Source: DATGUP01 sp035301265
Lineage (GTDB): Bacteria; Bacillota; Bacilli; Bacillales; Amphibacillaceae
NCBI GenBank assembly: GCA_035301265.1
Contig: DATGUP010000021.1
Location: 35,040 to 99,039, forward strand
Length of the DNA stretch: 64,000 bases
Reading direction: 5' to 3'
In this document: piece by piece, positions 16,280 to 24,700 of the stretch
Layout of the letters: every line of letters begins with the position of its first letter
How positions within the stretch are numbered: the first letter of the stretch is position 1
Made by a program: the position numbers and the translations under genes
The notes under the pieces: model-generated
Database searches by the model: none
Seen by the model: only the letters and a program-made list of their open reading frames with translations
Told to the model about the DNA's origin: nothing

Positions 16280-16741
16280 CTATTCTAAAGATTTTTCCAT
16301 TCGTATATTTGTTTCGCGATACTCTAATGTTTCATAGAGATTTCTTGCGATTTCGTTGTGACCGAAAACGTGCAACCCTAAACGTGTCAGTCCTAACTGT
16401 TTAGCTATGATTTCAATGGCTTTCATAGCTTGCTTGCCATACCCTTTTCCTCGATAATCTTTCCAAATATTTATATCATAAATAAAGCCTTTTTCATCCG
16501 GACGTTGAGCTAGCCAAATGATGCCAACCTTTTGATCGCTATCGCGAATCGTAAATAAATAATGACCCTCTGTTGTCACTCCCTCAGGTAATAGCTGTTT
16601 ATATAATTGTGTTGCCTGATAAAGAGCTTCTTGCGCCTCCCAAATTCCCGCCCTTATTTGTTCGTTAGCAAAGTTGCTAATGGCATAATTTAAATATTGT
16701 TGATAATCAAATGCATGCATTTTTTCTAATCGAATAGTCAT
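16280..16741 (-). CDS. GNAT-family N-acetyltransferase
   Basis: The protein has 153 residues. The acetyl-CoA-binding motif A reads W-K-D-Y-R-G-K-G-Y-G-K-Q-A-M (about 92-105), the R/Q-x-x-G-x-G/A core. Strand motif B follows (L-G-L-H-V-F-G-H-N-E-I-A-R-N-L-Y-E). The fold is complete and the length normal for a single-domain GNAT. The substrate cannot be told from sequence. It lies 32 bp downstream of the methyltransferase gene on the same strand and may be cotranscribed. Confidence 0.85.
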   Translation of the reverse strand: MTIRLEKMHAFDYQQYLNYAISNFANEQIRAGIWEAQEALYQATQLYKQLLPEGVTTEGHYLFTIRDSDQKVGIIWLAQRPDEKGFIYDINIWKDYRGKGYGKQAMKAIEIIAKQLGLTRLGLHVFGHNEIARNLYETLEYRETNIRMEKSLE

Positions 16742-16773
16742 TTTTTCCTCCTTTTTTAAATAAGCTTTTCCCC

Positions 16774-17559
16774 CTACCTATTTTTCTGGCCGAGCAGTTG
16801 AATCCATTTCTGTTTAAACATCACTTCCCCATTATCCATATATGGAAATAGACCTGTGATGATTTTTCCGGTATCCATTTCCGTATTGATATCACGAAGG
16901 ATTTTTTCTCGTGCGTAGTCATCAGGCTTAGTTAATGCTAACCAACTCTGCAGCTGAACTGGCACATCTATAACATCGATATGCTTGATTTCCAAGCCAA
17001 CGCTTTCAAAAAGACTCGTGAATTGAGATTTCCTCAGCGCGTGAACATGAGAAGAATCCCTCAACCTTTCATAATAATTATACAGGCGGGATAACGCCTC
17101 ATCTTCTCTAGACATCATATCGATGACGCCGACAGTTCCACGGTACGTACACATCCGACTCATTTCTTGCAGAATTTTTTTCGGATGGGCAAAATGGTGA
17201 AAACCGAGCCGGCTTATGACTAAATCAAACGATCCCTGTTTAAAAGGAAGAGTCTTTGCATTCGCTAATTGAAACGTTATGTTTGATATACCTTTTTGCT
17301 CAGTTTGCTTAATCCCTTCTCTAATCATATCTGGAGATATATCAACAGATGTTACATGCTGAACAAACGGTGCAATGGCTCGGCTTAAAATACCGGTACC
17401 ACCTGCTACATCTAAAACGCGCATGTCATTTTTCAAATCTAAGCTGTCCAAAATCCACGTTAAAAGATTTTCCCGATTTAATGTTAATGACGCATTTGCA
17501 AAGCCTTTCGCCTGTTTTTTAAACTGCTCTTTGACGATCTTCTCGTGCTCTTTACCCAT
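16774..17559 (-). CDS. Class I SAM-dependent methyltransferase, UbiE/MenG-like
   Basis: The protein has 261 residues. SAM-binding motif I is V-L-D-V-A-G-G-T-G-I-L (about 44-54). Motif II is the acidic V-T-S-V-D-I-S (about 69-75). The post-motif has S-F-D-L-V-I-S-R-L-G-F-H-H-F, as in Methyltransf_11 proteins that use small or quinone-like acceptors. It is not menG itself, because the length and C-terminus differ. The substrate is unknown. It pairs with the GNAT gene downstream. Confidence 0.8.
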   Translation of the reverse strand: MGKEHEKIVKEQFKKQAKGFANASLTLNRENLLTWILDSLDLKNDMRVLDVAGGTGILSRAIAPFVQHVTSVDISPDMIREGIKQTEQKGISNITFQLANAKTLPFKQGSFDLVISRLGFHHFAHPKKILQEMSRMCTYRGTVGVIDMMSREDEALSRLYNYYERLRDSSHVHALRKSQFTSLFESVGLEIKHIDVIDVPVQLQSWLALTKPDDYAREKILRDINTEMDTGKIITGLFPYMDNGEVMFKQKWIQLLGQKNR

Positions 17560-17863
17560 GTTGCTTCATTCCTTTCATTCTACATCACTCCATCTTTTGG
17601 TAGTTTTTTATATTCTAACAAAATTAAGTATTAAAAAATACCCCTTTTGCTATGGACAGTTCGATTATTGAAGTAGGAGGACCATTTCAAGTTGTAAACA
17701 TTGTCAATGAATTGACATCTGTAACACGACAATCGGCAGCTAACGAAAAAAGGGGTAAAAATTTTACACTGATTGATGCACACGCTCTAATATGCACCCG
17801 ACCTTAAAATTAATCGCATGATTGGAAAAAAGACAGCCTTATTTGTAGGCTGCCTTTACACCT
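17560..17863. other. Gene-free stretch between the methyltransferase and the reductase operon
   Basis: The only open frame is 51 codons (17652-17807, +), without a ribosome binding site. The stretch ends with the operon terminator at 17826-17860. Nothing else is recognisable. Confidence 0.5.
17826..17860 (-). terminator. Terminator of the CuA reductase operon
   Basis: On the minus strand AAGGCAGCCT pairs with AGGCTGTCTT (one G-T), followed by T residues, 3 bp after the last stop codon. Confidence 0.85.
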
Positions 17864-18421
17864 TTATTCATATTTGGACGGTTCGATCACGATCAGCTGA
17901 ATGAGATATATGAGAATGGCTGCACTCATCGCTAAATAGCCCCAGCCAAGGGTGATCTGCTCAGTCCGGAGATAATTGTTGCACAATTGAACCGGTGAGG
18001 CGATATAGAGGACACCCATTGCTACAAACACAATGAGAAAAACGACAAAAACTGCATTTTTTCCGATCTTGCCAAGCTTTTTCCAACTATCCCGAAGCGG
18101 TACTCCAGCAAAAAACGGTAAACTCATAAACTTGAACACTTCCATCGCTGGAATCGTTAATGCTTCATCCATCGCTCGTGGCATTGTCCAATACAGCATG
18201 ATGATCAAAAATAATAAAATACCCGCAAGTCCATTCGCATTCCATTTTCGGAATAAAGTTGGAAACATTTTTTGGAAAAACGGGGCCATCAAAAAGCCAG
18301 CTATGACAAGGAGCGGCATTTGCATATGCATATGAATAATCATAATCGATTCAAGCAATTTAACGACAGGGGGTAACATAAGGAAAATAAACAAAATAAG
18401 ACCGTATATGACTTGTATCAT
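17864..18421 (-). CDS. Membrane protein in the CuA reductase operon, possibly CtaG-like
   Basis: The protein has 185 residues and about five membrane helices. A His/Met cluster, I-I-H-M-H-M-Q-M-P-L-L (about 28-38), lies at the start of helix 2 and could bind copper. Its ATG overlaps the sco stop codon (ATGA), so the two are translationally coupled. Position and His/Met motif suggest a copper-insertion or assembly factor similar in role to CtaG, but the sequence is too short and divergent to claim that family. It is the last gene of the operon. Confidence 0.55.
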   Translation of the reverse strand: MIQVIYGLILFIFLMLPPVVKLLESIMIIHMHMQMPLLVIAGFLMAPFFQKMFPTLFRKWNANGLAGILLFLIIMLYWTMPRAMDEALTIPAMEVFKFMSLPFFAGVPLRDSWKKLGKIGKNAVFVVFLIVFVAMGVLYIASPVQLCNNYLRTEQITLGWGYLAMSAAILIYLIQLIVIEPSKYE

Positions 18422-19059
18422 TGCTTATTCCCCCCCGTTTCTGCATCAAGAATGGTTTTGACGGTTTGAGCCGCTTCAGCAACGTTTTGATAATCCATCA
18501 CATCCACCAAAAATCCATCGGGATCGACTAAATAGAATGCAGAGTTATGTGTGAAATTGCCGTAGTCGTCTGGAATGACGATGACCCCAAATTCATCAAG
18601 AAGTTCATCGAGTTCTTTTTGATCAGGAATGCGAGCCATGCGCCACGTTTCGCCATCGCTGTTAAAATAGCCGCGATATTTTTTTAACGTATCCGGATCA
18701 TCGCGTTCTGGATCAAAACTAATGCTCAAAAACACGATATCATCACCGATATATTTTTCCGGTATCGATTGATAAACTTGAGCCATATTCATTTCCAAAA
18801 CCGGACAAACATCTTCGCATGATGTATACATAAAGGTAATGAAGACATACTTCCCTTTAAATTTGGAAAAGGAATACGTACGTTCTTGACTATCTTCGAG
18901 TATGACAGCGGGAAATTTCGGCTGTTCTTTTAGCAACTTGTTCGTCCGTGCCGTCTCGGCAGTAAATGCTTGAAACCCGTCCGTACCGAAAAAAAATAGT
19001 AAAAAACCGCATACAAGGACAATGGTTGGAGCGATAATATTCCGTTTACGCTGGCTCAC
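18418..19059 (-). CDS. Sco1/SenC-type copper chaperone
   Basis: The start is taken as GTG 19059, whose AGGAAG site lies within an upstream in-frame extension; this gives 213 residues. One N-terminal membrane helix anchors an extracellular thioredoxin fold. The copper-binding cysteines are in Y-T-S-C-E-D-V-C-P, and the third ligand histidine is in F-T-H-N-S-A-F. Sco proteins load or reduce the CuA site of subunit II. The place between subunit I and the membrane protein supports that role. It is separated from the subunit I gene by a strong hairpin. Confidence 0.92.
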   Translation of the reverse strand: MSQRKRNIIAPTIVLVCGFLLFFFGTDGFQAFTAETARTNKLLKEQPKFPAVILEDSQERTYSFSKFKGKYVFITFMYTSCEDVCPVLEMNMAQVYQSIPEKYIGDDIVFLSISFDPERDDPDTLKKYRGYFNSDGETWRMARIPDQKELDELLDEFGVIVIPDDYGNFTHNSAFYLVDPDGFLVDVMDYQNVAEAAQTVKTILDAETGGNKQ

Positions 19060-19101
19060 AATGATCACTTCCTTTATAAAGCGTGACATATTTTTAGAGC
19101 G

Positions 19102-19137
19102 GTCCCTCATTGTTGACATACGCGAACAATGAGGGAC
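19102..19137 (-). promoter_or_regulatory. Intercistronic 13-bp hairpin between subunit I and sco
   Basis: GTCCCTCATTGTT (19102-19114) and AACAATGAGGGAC (19125-19137) are a perfect inverted repeat with a 10-nt loop and no T run. It lies inside the operon, 10 bp after the subunit I stop codon. An attenuating or mRNA-end-stabilising role that lowers sco expression relative to the structural genes is likely. Confidence 0.6.
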
Positions 19138-19147
19138 TCTCCTTTAT

Positions 19148-20830
19148 CTACCATGTTTTAAACGGAGGTGATCCCGGAGGTGCATTGCCGATAAAGTCAA
19201 CGAGTGGGATCACATAACCCATAGCAACGACTAACAACATAACGAAAATCCAACGGCTCCACCGTTCAGTCCAGTACGGCGTTTTCGATCCATCTTCTTC
19301 CGGTTTTGCGATCGGAAATTCTTCATTTCCTTTTGGCGCACGGAACATTAAATGAAACACAGCGTAGATTTGCATCATACCAGCGATGAGCAAAATGACT
19401 GCTGCGATGCCAATAACAATCATATATGGATCCCAATTTAATGCTGTTGCATGATCGCTATACGTTGTCAAAGCCGTTCTTCTTGGAGAGCCGAAGAGAC
19501 CGACGATATGCATCGTCGTCGCCATAGTACCCATGCCCACTGCCCAAAGAACCGTTTGCCAAACGCCGAATTTATTCATTTTCGGTGTTAGCACGCGTCC
19601 GGATACATAAGGAACGAGCCAATAGCTAATGCCAAAGAATGTCATGGCTGCACTCATGCCTAAAGTGAGGTGGAAGTGACCAACAATCCACATCGTATTA
19701 TGCACGACTTGATCCAGTTGGTTCATCGTCTGCACAATCCCACCTGCCCCGGCTGGGATAAAGGCGATCATCGCAATCATTGGTGCGAGAAAGCGAACAT
19801 CGCCCCATGGGAGCTTTTTGAACCAACCGAACAATCCTTTACCGCCTTTTTTACGCCCTGTACGCTCAAACACTGCAAACATGGCATAAGCGGTCATCAA
19901 TGAAGGAAAGCCGATAGCCAGACTCATGAAAACGTGCAAATACTTCACTGATTCCGAAATGCCCGGGTCGACAATTTGGTGATGAAACCCACCGGGAATA
20001 TTCAATACGACAAGCAAAATGACAACTATCCGTGTCAACAGGTCGCTGAACCGCCGTCCACCAATGACTTTTGGTACGATGACATACCAAGCCGAGACAG
20101 CTGTTAAATACCAAATGTTAACAAGTGTATGACCAAACGCCCAAAACAATGTTCGGCTTAACATGACATTAATCGTCTCTACCCAACCGAATGCCCACGG
20201 AATAATCAGAACGATCACTTCAACGGCGACGAACAAACCGCCGAAAAAAAGCAGAATAAAGACCCCGGTTGCAAAAAATGCAAGAATTGGCACATGCTTA
20301 CCTTTGTTTTGCTTTCGCCAATGAGCCACATTGATAAAAGCCCCGAACGCACATAGCCAAATGCCAATCACAATCAGCGCCAGTCCGACATAATACCATG
20401 GCGAGGCAGCCATCGGTGGATAAAATGTATATAAAACCGATGCTTCATTCATTAAAACGGGAATGAGTGCGATCATTAAACCTGTTATTTTCAAGCTAAA
20501 ACCGGTCCATGCTATTTTGCGCACCGCAGGAAGAAGCCCACCTAATGTGTGCGATAACCCTGCATAAAAGTAGCCGATGGTAAAGAACGAAGAAAATACA
20601 AGAACGAGAAACAATCCGTGTGCGGTTAGCACTTGATAGTAATTAATCCACGACGGTAACTCTAAAAAGCCAGATCTGTTCAGTCCTTGCGTAAGACCAC
20701 AAATACCACCAATTGCAAGCGCCAAAAATGTTACGAATAAATATGATTTCGAGATACGCGCATCTTCTCGGTTAATGCCCATTGCTTTAGTTACTTTTTG
20801 TCTCCACGTTTGTTTGACCGCAGCTTCCAT
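19148..20830 (-). CDS. b(o/a)3-family heme-copper reductase subunit I lacking the active-site Tyr
   Basis: The protein has 560 residues and about 13 membrane helices. Heme b ligands are H71 (T-A-H-G) and H387. The high-spin heme ligand is H385 in V-G-H-F-H-L. CuB ligands are H234, H283 and H284 (G-F-H-H-Q). Aligned without gaps to the Thermus ba3 enzyme as I remember it (G-H-P-I-V-Y), this protein has G-H234-T-L-V-N238, so the cross-linked Tyr four residues after the first CuB ligand is Asn (codon AAC). That Tyr is needed for O-O cleavage in oxygen reductases and is absent from NO reductases. The protein may therefore reduce NO with electrons from CuA. Automatic tools would call it a cytochrome c oxidase. 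Confidence 0.85.
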   Translation of the reverse strand: MEAAVKQTWRQKVTKAMGINREDARISKSYLFVTFLALAIGGICGLTQGLNRSGFLELPSWINYYQVLTAHGLFLVLVFSSFFTIGYFYAGLSHTLGGLLPAVRKIAWTGFSLKITGLMIALIPVLMNEASVLYTFYPPMAASPWYYVGLALIVIGIWLCAFGAFINVAHWRKQNKGKHVPILAFFATGVFILLFFGGLFVAVEVIVLIIPWAFGWVETINVMLSRTLFWAFGHTLVNIWYLTAVSAWYVIVPKVIGGRRFSDLLTRIVVILLVVLNIPGGFHHQIVDPGISESVKYLHVFMSLAIGFPSLMTAYAMFAVFERTGRKKGGKGLFGWFKKLPWGDVRFLAPMIAMIAFIPAGAGGIVQTMNQLDQVVHNTMWIVGHFHLTLGMSAAMTFFGISYWLVPYVSGRVLTPKMNKFGVWQTVLWAVGMGTMATTMHIVGLFGSPRRTALTTYSDHATALNWDPYMIVIGIAAVILLIAGMMQIYAVFHLMFRAPKGNEEFPIAKPEEDGSKTPYWTERWSRWIFVMLLVVAMGYVIPLVDFIGNAPPGSPPFKTW

Positions 20831-20843
20831 AAATGACCCTCCT

Positions 20844-21305
20844 TTATTTCACCGTGATGGTCGTACTCATAAGTTCATGGCCGGAACCACAATATTCATT
20901 GCAAAGTACGAGATACTCACCAGGTTCAGCAAATGTTTTTGTGATTTTTTGCACATATCCCGGCATGACCATCGCATTAACATTCGTCCCGGCAATTTCA
21001 AACCCGTGAACAACATCTTTTGATGTCAACGTAAAATGCACGGTCGATCCGGCAGGTATTTCAATATCGTCTGGAGTAAAACTGAAAACTTGCAATGTCA
21101 TGACGACTTCATATTCATTTTCGCCAACTTTTTTCACACCCGGATTATCGAATGGCGGCGTTTCATCCACTTTTTGTGGATCTAGTGTCTCCTTAGTGCT
21201 TGGCGGCGCCATTTCCTCGGCAAAAGCTTGGTAACCGATAAACAGCATAAAAGCTAAAATAACAGCACTGCTCAAACTTAGCCAAATTTTTTCATAACGA
21301 TGCAT
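20844..21305 (-). CDS. CuA-containing subunit II of the b(o/a)3-type reductase
   Basis: ATG 21305 has GGAAGGTG about 6 nt upstream and gives 153 residues. One N-terminal membrane helix is followed by an extracellular cupredoxin domain. All CuA ligands are present: the His of D-V-V-H-G-F-E-I and C-N-E-Y-C-G-S-G-H-E-L-M (C-x3-C-x3-H-x2-M). The short single-helix form is that of ba3-type enzymes rather than the two-helix aa3 type. It accepts electrons from a cytochrome c or cupredoxin outside the membrane and passes them to subunit I, whose gene starts 13 bp downstream. Confidence 0.92.
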   Translation of the reverse strand: MHRYEKIWLSLSSAVILAFMLFIGYQAFAEEMAPPSTKETLDPQKVDETPPFDNPGVKKVGENEYEVVMTLQVFSFTPDDIEIPAGSTVHFTLTSKDVVHGFEIAGTNVNAMVMPGYVQKITKTFAEPGEYLVLCNEYCGSGHELMSTTITVK

Positions 21306-21330
21306 TGTGCTCACCTTCCTTTTCAATTAA

Positions 21331-21480
21331 CTAAACGCGAACCATATAAATTCCCCAGATAAGAAACCAGAGCAACGCGATAAATCCACCCATGAGCAAG
21401 ACTGAAGCCAATGTCCCTTTCAGTGAATTCACGTTTTGCTCCTTCGATGTGTCCTCAGTCGTCGTTTTGGTTGTTTCCAA
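21331..21480 (-). CDS. Small subunit IIa of the b(o/a)3-type reductase
   Basis: This 49-residue protein starts at TTG 21480 behind GGGAGGGG. A hydrophilic N-terminus (E-T-T-K-T-T-T-E-D) is followed by a single helix, L-K-G-T-L-A-S-V-L-L-M-G-G-F-I-A-L-L-W-F. The K-G-T-L-A-S-V motif marks the subunit IIa family that packs against ba3-type oxidases. It is the first gene of the operon and lies 25 bp before subunit II. Annotation programs could miss it because of its size and start codon. Confidence 0.8.
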   Translation of the reverse strand: METTKTTTEDTSKEQNVNSLKGTLASVLLMGGFIALLWFLIWGIYMVRV

Positions 21481-21529
21481 TCAAATCACCCCTCCCTTGC
21501 CGATTCCTGCTTTCATCTTAATTAACAAC

Positions 21530-21580
21530 GAGTTCCATTAAGTGAACGGCACCACAGATTGTATGTGACTTAATTCACAT
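21530..21580 (-). promoter_or_regulatory. Perfect CRP/FNR box upstream of the CuA reductase operon
   Basis: ATGTGA-CTTAAT-TCACAT at 21563-21580 is a perfect inverted repeat, and its inner ten bases are the exact TGTGA-N6-TCACA consensus. On the minus strand a start point 41.5 bp away would fall near 21530, about 50 bp before the TTG of subunit IIa. The -10 candidate there (TTAATG/TAATGG near 21536) is weak, as expected for an activator-dependent promoter. Confidence 0.75.
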
Positions 21581-21620
21581 CTTTAGCTCTTTTCCTACAT
21601 TGTTTAACACAAACCGATAT

Positions 21621-21664
21621 AAAAAAGAGGCAAACCCCTTGAAATGACAAGGTTTTGCCTCTTT
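21621..21664. terminator. Terminator after addA
   Basis: AAAGAGGCAAA and TTTGCCTCTTT form the outer stem, with more pairing (CCTTG/CAAGG) inside and T on the minus-strand 3' side. It isolates addA from the downstream reductase promoter. Confidence 0.85.
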
Positions 21665-21732
21665 CCAGAAATGTGACAGGATTGTTACGGACTTTGTTTC
21701 AACTGGAAACAAAAGATGTTTACCTGAATCCG

Positions 21733-24700
21733 TCATACTTTCAATACGAGCTGTTTGCTGAAGAAATATAGATACGCCTCTTTGACCGGCTCTTGCCAAA
21801 TTTGTTCAATCGCTTGTTTATACAACCTTAACTGGACTTCATATCGCTTGCGGAGATTGGCTCGGGTCGCTTCGTTGACATCTCCAGCAATCGTATCGGT
21901 CTTGTAGTCAAGCAAGATCCAGCCGTCGTTTTTCGGAATGACACAGTCGATAACCCCTTGTACAAGAACTTTTTCCTCGATGTCGCTTTGCCAAGAAGCG
22001 TACACGTCACTCGCATTAAGCGACAAGCTGAAAGGAAGTTCGCGATAAACATATGGTGCCTGCATCATCTTCTGAGCGATGTCAGTGGCAAAAAACTCAG
22101 CAATCGCTTTGACATCAACCGCTTCAGCTTGTTGTTTCGTCAAAATATCCCGAGTGATAAGCGAGTCAACAAATTCGATAATTTCTCGTTCTTCAAGCGG
22201 TTTTACAATCGGAATATGTTGCATAACCGTATGCATAATCGTCCCTTTTTCCGCAGTGGAAATCGTTTTTTCTTTTTGCATAAAGTTCGGCCGTGTAACG
22301 ATCGGGGCTTTGAATGGCTGAACAAGTTGATCGGCGCTGTATTCATCCTTGATGTCATACTGGCGTTTGATTTCAGTAACAGACTGTTTTGCCCGCGATA
22401 CAGCAGCCTCTCGATAAGGATACACATACGACAAACGTTTATCGACAAACGCCGTTGTTTCACTTTGTTCAAGATCGAGCGGTTTCCAGTCTGTAATCGC
22501 TCGTTTTAAGTTGGCATCGGTTTTCATTGATGCTTCTTCCAAGTTAGTATAGGCGCTTGCATGAACAATGGACACGCGCCATTTTGATGGATCGAGCCGA
22601 ATCTCTTCAAGCACATCATCGCCGATTGCTTCACGTCTCAGTGTCTCGGCCGTTTGATGACGGATCAACGCCGGACCAACCCAATCGAGATAAGATTTGG
22701 ACGCCAGGCGGTAATGGGCCGGAAGCACCCACTCCTCGTGATTAAGCAATGATTGCCAATTGTCTTGTTTTTTAGCAAAGGAGGCGACAGTGCCGATCAT
22801 GACGAGTTTTTCCTTTGCCCGCGTAGTGGCAACATACAGAACACGCATTTCTTCGGCAAGAAGTTCGCGTTTCTTTTCTTGTCTAATCGCGTGATAAAAC
22901 AAGGTTGGATATGTGATCCGTTTGACAGGATCGATGTATTTCACGGCAAATCCAAGATCTTTATGCAATAGATAACGTTGGCGCAAATCGGTGAGATTAA
23001 ACGGTTTGTCCATCCCTCCGAGAATCACGACTGGAAACTCAAGTCCTTTGCTTTTATGGATCGTCATAACGCGCACCACATCTTCTTGTTCACTCAAAGC
23101 GCGGGCAGCCCCGAGATCATCTCCGCGTTCCTCCATCCGTTCAATAAAGCGCAGAAAACGAAACAAGCCGCGAAACGCTGTTGTTTCGTATCCTCTTGCT
23201 CGATCATACAACGCGCGTAGATTCGCCTGGCGCTGCCGGCCGCCTGGCATACCACCGACAAAGTCGTAGTAACCCGTTTCCCGGTAGATTTGCCAAATGA
23301 GTTCGGAAAGTGCGCCTTGACGAGAAGCCAGCCGAAACCGTTCCAACTGCTCCATGAATCGATTGACTTTTTCATAAGCCTTTCCCGTCGCTTGTTTTTG
23401 AAAGGACACAAGGGCTTCATAATATGTGCCACGCCGATTAGCGAGTCGGATTTTTGCCAAATCTTCCTCATCCAAGCCGACGATCGGCGAACGGAGAACA
23501 GAGGCAAGCGGAATATCCTGGCGCGGATTATCGATGATTTTCAACATATTCAACATGATTTTCACTTCTATCGCATCAAAATACCCCGTCGATAGCTCGG
23601 CATATACAGGGATACCTTGTTTTTTCAATTCATCGACGATCGTCGGTGCCCACGCCATCGAACGCAGCAAAATGACGATATCGCGATACTGGATATCTCG
23701 CTGTGTGTTTGTTGCCTTATCAACAACTTGAAGCGGTTTTTGGATCCACTGTTTAATTTTTTCTGCATAAGCGCGGGCTTCCAGCTGCGCCTTTTCCAAG
23801 TCTTTATAATCTTCTTCGTCCTCTGCCTGCTCATATCCAGCTTCTTCTGAATCTTCGCAGTCAATGATTAACAGTTCAGGCTCTGGCTCTGGATGCGGCC
23901 ACTGTTCATACAGCGTATTGCCATAAATGAGTTCCGCTTGCGCATCATAAGTGATTTCGCCGACATGTTCATCAAAAATTTGCCGGAATAAATAATTCGC
24001 ACCGTGCAAAACGTCTTTGCGGCTGCGGAAGTTGCTCGCTAGATCAATGCGCGTTCCCGCCGCTTCATCTGTAGCAAAACGGTTGTATTTTTTCAAGAAA
24101 AGGAATGGCTCGGCATGGCGGAAACGGTAAATGCTCTGCTTCACATCCCCGACCATAAACCGATTGCCAGCCCCTGTTTGATCACTGATTAAGGAAAGAA
24201 TCGTTTCTTGAACTAAGTTTGTATCTTGATATTCGTCGACAAGAATTTCGCTAAACTGCTTTTGAAATTGTCTCGCAACACGCGATGGTTGTAATTTCCC
24301 TTCCTCGTTATAATCCGCAGCGAGTAGCTGCAGACAGTAATGTTCCAAATCGGAAAAATCGACAACACCGTTTTCGTTCTTTTTTTTCGTAAAACGCGCT
24401 TTAAATTCCTTGACAAGTTCGGCAAGCTGCCTGATGACTGGTGCAAGTTCCCGCATATCGCGAATATGACTTGCCAAATCTCGTCTAAACCACGCATCTT
24501 TCATATCGTTCCAGCGTTTTTTATAGCTGTCGCGCACTTGTTTGACTTTTTCTTTCTTGTCCTCATTACAATCGACGCGCTTCCTGGACAATTTGGCAAA
24601 CGAACTTTGCACCATATACGCCTGCAGCTCATCCCACGAATCAAGCTGGCGGGCTTGTTCTAACATGGCTCGATCCGCTTCGATCGCCTCAGCATAATGA

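Noticed and set aside
17652..17807. A 51-codon open frame (MDSSIIEVGGPF...) on the plus strand
   Set aside because: No ribosome binding site, no recognisable domain, and it lies in a stretch that otherwise looks intergenic. It may be a remnant of something but cannot be supported as a gene.
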